Part shown: positions 1 through 11,919 of the stretch, in pieces
Layout: every line of letters starts with the position of its first letter
How positions within the stretch are numbered: the stretch's first letter is position 1
DNA from: Dactylorhiza incarnata
Taxonomy: Eukaryota; Streptophyta; Magnoliopsida; Asparagales; Orchidaceae
Reading direction: 5' to 3'
Assembly (NCBI GenBank): GCA_033032865.1
Contig: JAWHQI010000013.1
Span: 186,001-250,000, forward strand
Length of the DNA: 64,000 nt
Translations under genes and position numbers: made by a program
Notes under the pieces: model-generated
What the model was told of the DNA's origin: nothing
What the model saw: the letters and a program-made list of their open reading frames with translations, nothing else
The model's database searches: none

Positions 1-1300
1 GCATCAGGGAGGAGAAGCCACAGTCCTATTTAAGAAATCAAGCTGTGTTGACGGGAGATCGCACAGGAGCTCAACCAAAATAAAAAATGCCGCCCATGAG
101 GAATATAAGAGCAATTGATAGATCCAAGGTCAGATTCCACTTCCCCTCCACACGTGCTAGCTTCCCCTTTCTTATCCTTTTCAAAATAGATGAAGAAATG
201 GTGGATCGCCATTTCATTTTTCTTGTGTTCAAGCTCAAAAATGGAGATAGATGGAGAGCATCTCCGGCCACCTCTGACTGAGTTCTCACCACAAGTCGAC
301 GACCAAACCTCGTTTGGAGGTGGTGGCTTGAGGAATTGGCCGAGGGGCGCAAGAGTTGGCTGGAATTTGGATCCAAAGGTGGCCCAGGAAGGAGAGATCT
401 CGGCTAAGCGGGAGGTGGAAGAGATAATAACAGCTGTCCATTTAATTTAATTCCTGGATTTTATTAAATTCTAATTTAGCTCCTTGAACATAGAACTGAC
501 AGTAGATTGAATAATTTCTGGAAAAATATTGGCGAGGCATCAGGAAAAGTGCCCTACATGAAAAATGTAACCCTAGGTCTTAAATATTTTTAAAAATTTA
601 TTTGACACATTTTGGAGCACCACAGCCTACAAAAATAAATTTCTAGTGGAACATATACATAAGGTAAAACAAACATTTAAAAATTGTTTTATGGAGTTAT
701 ATAACTCCAAATGATATGAAATTTGGGGCATGCATGAGTCATGCCCTAATACACCTTTTGCCCAAAATTGGGGATTTTTAGAGAATATTTTCTAAAGTTC
801 TAGGAAACATTTAAATAATTATGCATGTGCTAATTAGGTGTGTAAATGCCTTCAAAACACCCCAAAATTTTGGTAGGGGATTTGTTAAGCCATATTATGA
901 GCATGGTCAAATTTTCAGTCCATTTGAACTCTTGCATGTGGAGGAAACCCACATGCAAGACCAAGGTAGCTTAGAATAATAAATATTATGTTACACACAT
1001 GGTGTTTTGTGGATAATAAATTATTCCCTTGGTCAATTCTCTTAAAAATTGAAACACGCACTTGTTATCATGAGATCTTTCATCTCTGAAAGAATCAAAC
1101 ACATTGGGGGTTGAATTCCTTAGGAAATTAGGGTTTATGTGCTTATGTAACATTAAGTACTATTGAGAAATCTAGGGTCAAATCTCTCTAGATTATTATC
1201 AAACTCTAGAATTTACTTTAGAGGGTGTAATTACACTCTAGAAATTTTATTTGAAATCCTTTAGAGATACTATAGTCCACTAAATTGCACTTATTCAAAT
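1..1300 (+). repeat. Diverged LTR-like fragment at window edge
   Basis: This stretch resembles, by eye, the U5-side part of the LTR-like block at about 3700-5100. Shared phrases occur in the same order: a purine-rich leader, a segment around a TTTGGAGCA/TTTGGGGCA motif, an AAACATTTAA segment and a CCAAATTTTGG-like segment. No coding frame of known type is present; the short frames at 30-450 look incidental. I infer it is part of an old LTR related to, but clearly diverged from, the block starting at 2947. Both boundaries are uncertain. Confidence 0.35.
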
Positions 1301-2726
1301 TACCCTTAATTACTTTGCCCCACCTCTATGTGAGCAAATGAATTTTGAATTGCATGAAACTTAGTAATTGAACTTTTGAGACCAATAGGATGCTCTGGGA
1401 ATTTTATCATATTTATTTGTTGAGAATTTACAGTGGTTCCTTCAGAAGGTGGAATTTTATTGTTTTACTAAAGTATTTATTAATGCTGGTCAAATGGAAT
1501 TAAAAAATTATAAGATTTAGTCAGTAGTCTTGTTAGAGCACAATATTGCCATGATAATTTTGTTATAATTATTCTCTGATAATTTATAGTAGTTCCTTCA
1601 TAAAGAGGAAATAATTGGCTTGCATGAATTATTTAGTGTTGATGATCAATTGTTGTTAGAAAAATGCCAATCCTTGATAATTAGTACATTTTAATTTATA
1701 TAAGTATCTTGAAATTTATTTACAAAATTTGGTTAAATAGTTTTAGTATATCCTTCACAATTTTGATAATAGCGCCCTTGGTTAATAATTAATTTTCCTG
1801 GAGAATCATTGCAGAGAAAATCATAAAATTCCACAGAACATTATTTTGGGCCATAATTAGACTATGGAAATTTTACTAGACCTATTGGGTCATGTTAAAT
1901 GATACTTCTTGTACAAATTGGTAGTTACCTTAATTATAAAAAATATAAATATTAGGCCCAAACATGACGTTATTTAAGAGAAAAGTTCAAAATCAGCAAC
2001 TTATCACTTATAAACTTCTGGATTCCTATTTTGATAAATTCAATTATAAGGTCATATAGCTTCTCTTTAGAAGTCATACATCATGCTTGGAATTAAGTTG
2101 GTTTGCGGATAACAAAGATGGAATTATTGATTTAGACACCTTTTGATCTTTACATACAGAATCATCAACCCTTGGAGCATTAACTACATGATAGAGTGAT
2201 TAGTAGTCCAAATCAACTAGTGTCAACACTTGAAGATCGGGATTGGGGGTGCATTTAGAAAAATTCTCGATATGGAGATAGACAATGAAATGATAAGAGA
2301 TGAGACATATGACTCACCAGTGAGAGTAAAATATGTTAAACATGTGAATATGGAACATTAGGTGGTAAGTGTGTGTTGATATGTGAAGGTGTAATTCATC
2401 ACTAAAGAAGGGCAAGGATTGAAGTTTAATTGAACACCATCGCTTCCCTGACCAGTTAATTGTAAGCCAACTTACAAAACTAGAGTAACTAGAGAGGAGG
2501 TGTGTATTTATGAATGGGTAGTTACCAATAAAAGTAAGTATCCTAGAAAGGGGTATTTGTGCTTCAGGCCATTGTATTCCCTTACCAATGCGAGCCATTC
2601 ACCGGATAACCCTCGAGAAGTCCAATATTCACCTTAACCTTCTAAGTACAGCTAAACGATAGACAAGAGTAGTTTAAGTAGGAGAACTTGATAAAGGTAA
2701 ACCTCATCCCAAAATAAGGGACAGAA
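1301..2726. other. AT-rich stretch, no recognisable gene
   Basis: AT-rich sequence with stops in all frames. The longest frame (2314-2598, minus, 94 codons) matches nothing I recognise. It could be the degraded interior of the element whose LTR-like ends flank it. Confidence 0.5.
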
Positions 2727-2946
2727 TGGTACAAGGACTTGTTGGTCCAGCGAGCGGTATGGTCAGAGTTATCTAAGGAGGATAGGATAGTACGGCGAGT
2801 GGTAGGCTCCATGTTATCTAAGGAGGACTGGATAGTCAGACGAGTGGTAGGCTCGGTGTTATCTAAGGAGGACTAGATAGTCTGGCGAGCGGTAGGCTTG
2901 ATGTTATCTAAGGAGGACTGGATAGTCTAGTGAATGGTAGGCTCGG
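2727..2946. repeat. 45-bp minisatellite, about 4.8 copies
   Basis: The phrase ATCTAAGGAGG recurs at 2771, 2816, 2861 and 2906, an exact 45-bp spacing. Each unit also holds a GGTAGGCTC phrase. Units differ by a few substitutions. The last copy runs directly into the TGTAATATCCC start of the next LTR-like block. Confidence 0.9.
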
Positions 2947-5186
2947 TGTAATATCCCTTAAACAACTAGACCCCAAGGATGGATTTGTCATGACTAGGTC
3001 ATGACAAAACCTAGGAAGCACAAAGAGATCATAAGAGCTTAGGCTTGAAGGTGAAGATCACCATGGCCTGCAGATAGCACTTTCTAATTACCAAGCTTAG
3101 GGTTGGACTTTAGGGCCTCACCTTGACCCCTTGACCCCACCATAGCATACGTAACCCTTTAGGAGGTCCCTTAGAGCACCAAGGACCCAATGGGGTCAAC
3201 CAAAGTGGTCAAGTTGACTAAAGTCAACCATAACCCTAAAAAGGTCAAAGTAGCCTAATTAGGGTAAATATGCCTCCACCTTGCCAAATTGACCTTGCCC
3301 TAACCTCATAATGTTATTGGGGACCCTATAGACCTAAAAGCCCCTTCATGAGGCCACCTGTTTGGCCAATTTAACTCAAGTCAACTCTAGCCCTAATTTT
3401 GTTAAAGTGGCCTATTGGGGGTCAATTGGCCTCTACCTTGCCAAATTGACCCCACTTAGACCTTCCTAACCCTTAGGGGAGGCCAATGGGTCACTAGCCA
3501 CCCATTGGGGGCCACACATATGGTCAAATTGACCAAAGTCAACTCAACCCTAATTTTGGGTCAAAATGCCCTATTTTGACCTAATCAAGCCCAATCCACT
3601 TGGGTTAGGACCAATTGAGGTGGCCCACTAGCTCGTGGGGTTGAGAATTACATAATTTGCCCTTTAATTTTATAAAATTCGACCACGAGAGAAAAACCCC
3701 CAAATTGGAAGAGAGATAGAAAGGGGAAATTAATGGGGAGGAAGCAGAAACCTTCAATCTCCCCCATTAATGGCCCCATTCATCTCCTCATGGGGAGAGG
3801 AGAAGTTTGCAGCCCTTCCCCGGCCAGATTGAGGCCCTATTCATCTCCCCCAAACCAAGCCGAAATGCTCTTAATGGCCATTAATGGAGAAATCAAAGCA
3901 TTGCTCCTTCTTCTTCCCCAAATTGATCCTTTTAAAAGCTTCAGAGGACTTAGAGGATCATTTTCCCCCACTTACCCGAAGGAACCAGCCAACTTAGTGT
4001 AGAAGTTGCATGGCATCGAAAGCTCTATGGCCATCAATGGCTACCCGACGATCGACAAGAATTCCCCCCTCCCAACAGGTCCTCCCTCACCTCCGTCCAC
4101 AGTGGGTAGATCTACAACTAAATGGCCTCTGGTTTTGGGGCCAATTGGCCAAAATTGGCATGGTCGAAAGCTTGTTTTCAACCTTTTATTTTCCAATCCA
4201 AAACCCCTATTTTGGCCACCTCCGGCCAGCAAACCACCCCTAATCGTCGGCCACCACTTCAACGTAGGTGATGGAGGCATTATCCGGTCGGGCGGCGCAC
4301 AGGTGGCCGGGAAAATGGGATTGAAGGTGGCCCAGGCGCGGGCAATCGGGGTCGTCGGCTAGAGGAGGAAGACGACCTGATGTCATCCATTTTGCGCCAA
4401 GATTCGTGCATACTCGATTGTATTAATTGAATTAATAGTATTTCATTTCTGTCATATTTTATACAGTCGGTTGAAGTAATTATTAAAAATTGTTAGAGCC
4501 CGCACCTGTAAAAGTTGTCTACACAAAACTTGTAGCCCTTGAAGTCTAATTTATTTTAAAATTGATTTGACCAACACTCAAAATGGTGCAGACTATACAT
4601 AGGGTTGACTAGAGAAAGATTTGAGTGCCCCCACTAATCCAGACATTCAAATGCTTTGAAATTTGGAGCATAGACTAGTTGTATCCACACCTTCAACATA
4701 TCCAAAAATGAGAATTTTTGGAGGATTTTTTCTATAGTTTTTGCAAACATTTAATAAATCATGTATGAATTAATTTTAAGGTCTAGAGACCTCCAAACTC
4801 TACCAAATTTTGGAAGTGATTTGGTTGGGTAATTAAGTAACTCAAATTTGGTCAAACTAGGGGATATTAGGTCAAAATCGCACTTGATGGATTTCAGGGG
4901 TCAACCCTCATCTCAATATTGTGAAACCTTGGCCATTGATTTATTGTCACATAAGACACCCCACAAGTGGTTTGGGGTTGTTTGGGGTGGATGTGCCCTA
5001 GAACCCTAGTTCACACCGTAGGGTTGTATATTGATCCAATTGAAGGGTTGTACTCAACTACACTCTGCAATTGCAGGCCTAGAGCTTTCTGGTAGTACGC
5101 ACCCAGTCCCCAGAACTTAAGCTTCATCAGTCCCCATGACTTAGGCTTCATACCCACCACAAATGGCTTGCTGGATTAAACAAGGA
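2947..5186 (+). repeat. LTR-like block, possibly a solo or truncated LTR
   Basis: It starts TGTAATATCCC, the typical first bases of Tekay/Del-type gypsy LTRs. It has a TATA-like box at 3671-3677 followed by a leader-like segment rich in CTCCCC. No protein family is recognisable in the frames at 3733-4362. The right boundary is not sharp; I place it near 5186, where the sequence changes to that of the minus-strand LTR of element A. No polypurine tract precedes 2947, which argues against an ordinary 3' LTR in plus orientation. The alternative, that 2947-6176 is one long minus-strand LTR, cannot be excluded. Confidence 0.4.
3671..3677 (+). promoter_or_regulatory. TATA-like box in LTR-like block
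   Basis: TATAAAA in an AT-rich run, followed about 25-50 bases later by the start of a purine-rich leader. Position within the LTR-like block fits a U3 promoter. Confidence 0.4.
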
Positions 5187-6176
5187 GCTACCTCCTGTGG
5201 TAGCAATACCGCTGGGCGGTAGGACACAGAGCAACAAATCTGCCCCCTTTTTTTGGGTATTTTCTGGAGATCACCTCCAGAACACCCTGCACCACGTCAC
5301 AGTACTCAGAACCCAAAAACACAGCATATATCCTCGGAGTCTTCTCTGGTTCGCAATAAACATCTCCAATCCAGACCAACCTATCAGGATGGGATTCACA
5401 CAACATGCTTATGTTTGTACTTCGATCCAGACTCTATATATAATTTCTATAAGGGATATTTCATATTGACCCATCGGAAGAATCCTCTCCACCAATTGGT
5501 GAAAGTCTTCCTATTACGATGCTAATCAAAGGACTATCATGTCCAGATATTCAGGAGGAGAATTGAAACCCTTGATGCTCGTTTCGGTGCCATACGATCG
5601 TAGTTGAGCTAGATGGAAGCGTTCGTAGTACGTTCCTCTTCACGGATCTAACCTTGGCACATGCCCTCAAGAGTTCTCAAAGGATGATTTCATCCTTCTC
5701 CTTCTTCCTTCCCTTTCCTTTCTCCTTTCCTTCTACCCTTAGGATTTTCCTTAGCTTGAAGAGAGAGAGAGAATGAGAGATGATAAATGAAGTATCAAAT
5801 AAGCCTCTCAACCCATGTAGATTTTGGTCTTAATCTCAGCCATAGGATCCCAAATCCAAATAAAATGGATGGCTATGATTTAACTTCATAAATACGATCC
5901 CGGAAGCTGCCTCCCCGAGGTAGTGACTTAGGCGATGGAGCCTACTTTCTCACCACGTAAGGAAGTCGACGCTGCGTCCTGAACCTACCGACAATGTTAG
6001 CTCTAACATGTGGCGTTAGAGTCTCTACGACAAAGAGCTCATATCAATGATTCACCCAGTCATCTCGATGGTTCAGTCAGTCATCTCGACGGTTCGTCTA
6101 GACAACCACTATCGCCAGCGGTAGCCCTGAACTCAGACTACTTTTCTTTCTATAATGGGGAAATTGGGGTATTACA
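5187..6176 (-). repeat. 3' LTR (U3 side) of chromovirus A
   Basis: Read on the minus strand, an LTR begins at 6176 with TGTAATACCCC immediately after a purine tract that follows the pol gene. This is the expected place and start of a 3' LTR. An ATATATAA-type TATA candidate lies at 5436-5444. The far end of the LTR (CA end, left side) is not identified. The counterpart 5' LTR at 46047-46523 is itself truncated, so the two cannot be compared over the same stretch. Confidence 0.55.
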
Positions 6177-6194
6177 AACCACCTCCCCTTATTG
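6177..6194 (-). other. Polypurine tract of element A
   Basis: On the minus strand this reads AAGGGGAGGTGG and then meets the LTR start TGTAATACC. This is the plus-strand priming site of an LTR retrotransposon. Confidence 0.7.
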
Positions 6195-6259
6195 AAATTT
6201 CATCCCGAAATTCCAGATATAAGAAAAGCTTGAAACGATACAAAAACATAATTTGTACC

Positions 6260-6624
6260 TTAATGGAACAACTCGGGGAACTCCTCACGCATGGTTTGAT
6301 CTCATTCGCATGTAAGCTCCTCACGACCGCAATTGTTCCAGCAGACTTTGACCATTCAGATCAATTTCTTATGCAACTGCTTGACATCAGTGTCGTCGAT
6401 GCGAATAGGCTTGACCTTCATCTTTAGATCACCATTGAGCGACACTTGATTAGCTTCAAGCACTTGAGTAGGCTCTTTCATAGCCTTCCTCAATACAGAA
6501 ATGTGAAACACATCATATAATCCGCTCAACTCTGTTGAAAGAGCGAGTTGATAGGCAGCTTCACCAACACGCTCCACTATCTCAAACGGTCCAAGGTACC
6601 TCAAACTCATCTTTTTCAAGCGTC
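6260..6624 (-). pseudogene. Chromovirus A: integrase C-terminus and chromodomain-like tail
   Basis: The frame contains the typical gypsy integrase C-terminal block (LRYLGPFEI, then VYDVFHISVLRK-like residues). A tail with the VKV-W--G-EE-T pattern and a final FPELF follows, ending at a TAA at 6260-6262. This is the chromodomain-type end seen in Tekay/Del chromoviruses, thought to direct integration to heterochromatin. Two in-frame TGA codons interrupt the tail, so the copy is dead. The purine tract and LTR follow about 70 bases later. Confidence 0.75.
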
Positions 6625-7779
6625 AAATCCTTGATACGCTCTTGAAAGGTTTGATTTTGAGATAAACCTAGTCACCCATGGCGAACTCGACGTTTCTGTG
6701 CTTGGTGTTGTAGTACTTTGCTTGCCTATCCTGTGCAACTAACAACCGTGATCCATTTTAATACTCACTTAATAGCAGCTGTTGTAAGCGAATTCAACCA
6801 TAAAGAGATGATCTTCCCATTTTTTATTGAAATCCAAGGCGCACATGCAGAGCATATCCTCCATTGTTCTATTGGTCTGTTCAGTCTGCCCATCTGTTTG
6901 AGGATGAAAGGCAGTGCTAAACTTTAGCTTGGTACCTAACAGTTGGTGGATTAGCCTCCAATCTTTCGAAGTGAAACGCCCATCTCAGTCACTAACGATG
7001 TTACGGGGCACACCGTGCAATCGTACTATGCTATCAACATATAGCATAGCCAATTTTTCCACGGAATCGTCCCTCCGATTTTGTATAAAGTGTGATACCT
7101 TTATTAAACGGTTCATGATCACCCAAAAGGCATCATTCTTGTGATGCGATCTTGGCAAACCATGCATGAAATCCATAGAAATATCATCAAACTTCCATTC
7201 CGGAATAGGTAATGACTTCAGGAACCCACAAGGTTTTTGACATTCCGCCTTCACAAGTGCTTAAGTCTTGCATTTTGCCACGTAAAGGGCTATGTCCTTC
7301 TTCAAACCTGCCCACCAAAAGAACATTTTCATGTGCTGATACATTTTTGTGCTCACTGGGTAAATTGAGTACTTCATGAAGTGTGCTTCGTACATCAATT
7401 CCTTCTGCAGTTTGCCAACATTCGAGACGAACAACCGAGTGTCTTTCCACAAAAGACTGTCCTCAAACGCAAACTCGACAGTAGACCCATCTATAGTCTC
7501 CACCACATAGCGCTTCATGCTTGAATCAAGCTCCATAGCCTGTCTTATTCTGTCTGTGAGGTCATATTGCACCTCCGACCAATTTAAGCATGCACTCGCA
7601 CTAGAGTTCCTATCCACACAAGAAATCTCCAAGGCTTCCAAGTCACTGATTAGATGCGCATCATGCATCTGAATCCAGCTAGCTTGTGCAGAATCCCTCC
7701 GACTTAAAGCATCTGCGACCACAATTCCCTTCTTGGGAGTGTAATGTATTTTGAAAGTGTAGTCCCCCAGGAACTCCAT
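6625..7779 (-). pseudogene. Chromovirus A: RNase H C-terminus and integrase
   Basis: The frame at 7261-7779 opens with the end of gypsy RNase H (FLGDYTFKIHYTPKK, then ADALSRR). It continues into the zinc-binding head of integrase (EAHFMKYSIYP, FWWAGLKKDIA). The frame at 6985-7254 carries the start of the catalytic core (LPIPEWKFDDISMDF). Between 6625 and 6985 the core is heavily shifted, with only scattered matches. Order and spacing match a Ty3/gypsy integrase. Frameshifts near 7260 and below 6985 show it is not functional. Confidence 0.75.
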
Positions 7780-9404
7780 CCACCTTCTCTATTGCATATT
7801 TAAGTCCTTCTAGTCTAACAGGTACTTCAAGCTTTTATGGTCTATAAACATATTGATCGTCAAACCATATAAGTAATGCCGCCACAATTTGAGAGAAAAT
7901 ATCACGGCTGCTAACTCCAAGTAATGGATCAGATAGTTCCTCTCATGCACTTTTTGCTAGCGAGAGCCATATGCAATCACTTGATCATTCTGAAGAAGAA
8001 CGCATCCTACACCACTCCCTGACGCATCATTATAAATCTCATAACCTTCCATACCACTAGGCAGACATAAGATCGGTGCTGTGGTCAGACGACTCTTTAA
8101 CTTCTGATCCTTCCTTGTCAAAGTTGTGAGAGGAAGAGCTATCTGTGAAAAGTTCTCCACGAAGCGTCGATCGTAGCTGGCAAGTCCAAGGAAACTATTT
8201 ACTTCCATTACTGTCGTCAAAATAGGCCACTCCTGGATTGCATCTATCTTTGTCGGATCCACTGCAATACCCTCTCCACTAACTACATGACCAAGGAATG
8301 CCACTGAGGTTAGCCAAAACTCACATTTTGAGAATTTGGCATACAACAGACTCCTTCTCAGGTTTTCCAGAACTACGCAAAAATGAATCACATGTTCTTC
8401 TTCAGATTGAGAATACACCTGTATATCATTAATAAAGACGATCACATACCGGTCAAGACACTCTATGAATGTTATATTCATCAGATCCATGAATATCGAT
8501 GGTGCATTCATCAAGCCAAATGGCATCACTGTGAACTCATAGTGCCCGTAGCGGGTACTAAATGTTGTCTTGCGAATGCCGCATTACCAAATTCTTAGCT
8601 AGTAATACCTGGACTTCAAATCCAGTTTTGAATAAACAATTGTTCAAACCAACTGATCGAACAGGTCAACAATTCTCGAAATCAGATACTAGTTCTTTTC
8701 TGTCAGCTTGTTCTGTTCACAATATTTAATACAAAGATGCAAGCTTCCGTCCTTCTTCTTCACAAAGAGGACCGGTGCACCCCAAAGGATGAACTTGGGC
8801 GTATATAGCCTTGCTCTAATAACTCCTACAATTGAACTTTTAATTCTGCCATCTCTTTTTGCGCTATCAAGTATGGAGAATGCGACACAGGATTGGCACC
8901 TGGTAGTAACTCTCTTGTGAAGTCGATCTCTCGCTGAGGTGGTACTCCATGGAGATCTTTTGGAAACATGTCAGGATACTTTGATATGATAGGCTTGTCA
9001 CACAAACTGGGCTTAGGCTTTGTCGCCTCCACTAGCACGAAGCACAACTTCGCGTCCTTCCGAACTGCCTTGACTACTTGGATAGCATATATCAACATCT
9101 TGCTCGATCCACGCATACCAGCAAAAGTAGTCGCATGTTCAGTATTCTTTCCTAGTGTGACTTCCTTCGAAGTGCAATCAATGCATGTCTGCTGCTCTGA
9201 CAGCTACTCCATGTCAAAGATCACATCAAACTTCGAGATCAGTAGCATTGATGCTTCCAAATCAAACTCGCGACTTACTATCTACACCTTAACATAACAA
9301 ATTCTATCCGCACGCATCAAGCACCCATTTGGTAGCCATACAACCAATCTCTCATTCGATAAGAACGAAGGCACTCCAATCCATCGTATGAAGTCCTCAG
9401 ATAG
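7780..9404 (-). pseudogene. Chromovirus A: protease (3' part), reverse transcriptase and RNase H
   Basis: The retroviral-type aspartic protease continues from the other side of CACTA-1. Its active-site triad sits at the insertion edge and reads N-T-G-A-S, where D-T-G-A-S is expected. Downstream are the protease-RT linker ([19 protein letters not shown] at 8826-9116) and RT palm blocks ([12 protein letters not shown]) at 7957-8529. The catalytic Y/F-x-D-D motif reads F-I-N-D. RNase H follows ([13 protein letters not shown]). Frame breaks between 8529 and 8826 remove the RT finger region. Two catalytic Asp-to-Asn changes and several stops mark this as an old dead copy. Confidence 0.8.
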
Positions 9405-9412
9405 CACTACAA

Positions 9413-9715
9413 GAAAACTGACATTTAGTGACGAAAATATTGTGACGAAATTTATTTCGTCACTAAAACACCTCTTTAGTGACGAAATATAGTTCGTCAC
9501 TAAAGGCAAGTCTTTAGTGACGAAATAAATATTTGGTCACTAAAGACAAGTGTTTAGTGACGAAATAAATATTTGATCACTAAAGACATATCTTTAGTGA
9601 CTAAATATATGTTCTGTCACTATAGTTAATTTTTCTAAAGTATTTAGTGACCAAAAATAATTTAGTCACTAAATTATTTACTTAGTGACAAAAACAACTA
9701 GTTACTAACTATCAA
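9413..9715. repeat. CACTA-1 left subterminal repeat array
   Basis: Many direct and inverted copies of TTTAGTGACGAAAT and ATTTCGTCACTAAA-like units, spaced about 30-50 bases apart. In the CACTA superfamily such arrays are binding sites for the element-encoded DNA-binding protein (TNPA in Spm). Confidence 0.85.
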
Positions 9716-10276
9716 ATTTTGAAGTTTTTTTCATTAAAAAATCATCTATTCTCTCCTAGTGAGAATGCGCTTCACGTGCCTATCAAAATTCTTGTTTCTT
9801 ACAAAAAGATCTTTGGAGGTAATAGGATCTACGTCGCCGCCGCCCTAATATTTTCATAGCTATGTCAATGTTGTGGGAGCCGACGGATGAGGTTGGGTAC
9901 TTTGAGAGAACGAACGACAAAAACGAGTTGACGTGAGAATAATCTGGCACGATCAGAAAGGCAATGTATAGTGGTTGCTGGCTTAGGAATATCTTACCAT
10001 ACTTTTGCTTTGCACCGTACCTTTGGATCCTTTCGATATTTTAATCTTAATCATTAATTATAAATAAGCAAAAAAAAAACTTTCCGCATCCATGAATTAC
10101 TCTGCCATTATTTTTAGCAGTTATCAAATATAATCCACGCGTGGAATTGGAACCACGATTTTTGTCCGTTCCTACATATTATACAACTCTCCATCCCAGA
10201 CATTTCATTTCGGTCAATTTACGGCATAGCCTCGCTCCTCGCCTGCAATCAAACTCGCTGAGCCCGCCTGCAATAT

Positions 10277-10450
10277 CACTACAACAAAAGCGACCTATTG
10301 TGACATTTTTTTGGGGCGCTTTTTTAAAATATTGTTGTAGGTTTTTGCATTTCGTGACGATTGTTTGTAAAAAAATGCCACTAATCTTCAATAATTATAT
10401 TAGCGGCATTATTAGTTGCAGAACGCCACCAAAAAACTTATTATTTGGCA
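10277..10450 (+). repeat. Second CACTA-like end inside CACTA-1
   Basis: CACTACAACAAAAG at 10277 is followed by GTGACATTTT and then ATGCCACTAA/GGCATT-type short inverted repeats. This is organised like a CACTA or MITE terminus but uses a different motif from the outer element. No matching right end (TTGTTGTAGTG) is visible up to 13739, so this looks like a remnant or a captured end. Confidence 0.45.
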
Positions 10451-10692
10451 TCTCATTTCTTCCCGATCTTTATTCCTCCCGCACCTCATTTCTTCCCAAT
10501 CTAGGTTTTCCTCTTCTCTTACTACTGTTCTCCACGCCGTCGCCAAAGCTCTTCCTCCGCTCGTACTGCTGTTCTCCTCGCCGTAGGCGCCAAATCTCTT
10601 CCTCCGCCTGCCTCCATCGCCTCGCAGACTGCTCGCCATTGCCATCGAAGCATTCCCCCATCACAACTCCTCCCCGGCTCCGCCCCACTCAG
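10440..10692 (+). other. Leader-exon-like segment ending in a splice donor
   Basis: A CT-rich, GC-rich stretch, unlike the AT-rich surroundings, ends in CTCAG followed by GTAAAT, a good plant 5' splice site. It resembles the 5' untranslated exon of a transcribed gene. CACTA-2 has a comparable segment at 38540-38777. It could be the element's own leader or captured sequence; no protein domain is recognisable. Confidence 0.3.
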
Positions 10693-11507
10693 GTAAATCA
10701 CACCTCGATCGCATCCTCCTCTAACCTCGCCATCTGCGGACTGTAGTCCCCAAACTTCCATCGACGAGAACTCTATTGTTAGAGAACCAAAACTTAAGTT
10801 GAATTTTTTGAGCGGATGGAGTAGATACCAACTGCCAACTGTAGTCCTCCACTAACCTCGCCAATGCCAAAAATTAAGTTTATTTTAGTTTGACATTTTG
10901 AGAACACAAGAACTTCCGATTCTACGGAGAAGATTAAGGCTAAATTAATTAAAGAGGGTTAGGGTTTACAAAATTTCAGAGTTTGTAAACTCTTCATTCT
11001 TTGATGCTCAATTTCTTCCCCAGGTTTCATCCTTTTTCTTGGAATAAGCTCTATAAATCTTTGTATTTAGTGGTGACACAGATCAATTCATTGTTTTTTT
11101 TCATTGTGGATTACAAACCATTATACTTTTTTGTATGTATTGGAATCTCCTAATTGAGCTTTTCTATAAACTGTGAACGTTGTGAAATATGGATTATGTT
11201 CTCTCTTGAATGTTATTGACATGCACTAGAACTTCAGTCTGTAGGTTTCATGTTTCTATATATTTCTCCATTGTCTATTTTATGTTTCATGTTTCTATTT
11301 CTTCAAATTTTGTAATTTATGTTTCTATTTTTGTTGGGTTGGCCTTGTTCAAGCTGCAGATCTATGTTGTTGTACTGGGCTTTGCTTACTTTTTTTTGTA
11401 AATTATATAATATAATTATAGTATAGCATGTATACTTCTGACAGTTTTAATAATTTTTTTACTACTTCAAGCCCAATTTACAATATAAAAATATATACTT
11501 CATAGCT

Positions 11508-11633
11508 TGAATTTCGGTGAACTACAATTGCAGCTCACTAAATTTTGGTGAACTGCAACTGCAACTCACTGAATTTCGGTGAACTGCAGTTGTAGGTCAC
11601 TGAATTTTGGTGAATTGCATCTGTAGATCACTC
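11508..11633. repeat. 31-bp tandem repeat, four copies
   Basis: The phrase AATTTCGGTGAACT or AATTTTGGTGAACT starts at 11510, 11541, 11572 and 11603, an exact 31-bp period. TC and TT variants alternate. It lies in the AT-rich interior of CACTA-1. Confidence 0.85.
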
Positions 11634-11919
11634 ATGTTGGCTTTGATGGCAAAATTCAGAGCTTACTCAGTTGCAGATCACATTTTATACTTCACAGTTT
11701 ATTGATCTCTTAAGGATGAAGATTAGTTAGTTTAATATTTGTATTGGTTTTCTTCCTGAACATCAAGATTAGTTAGTTTAACATGTGTATTGGCTCCCTC
11801 TCAATTATTCTTTGAAGTACACCAAGCTAAGATTTCTTTGTAAATATTCCATCTTTAAAACTTTGTGTTGATTCTTGGAAGACAGATCTTGAATTTTATT
11901 TAAATATTTTGATCCATTC

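Noticed and set aside
3733..4362. Overlapping frames on both strands as a host gene
   Set aside because: They lie in the leader part of an LTR-like block, overlap each other and lack any domain.
9413..9715. CRISPR-like array from regularly spaced repeats
   Set aside because: Repeats are in both orientations, degenerate and part of a CACTA terminus in a plant genome.
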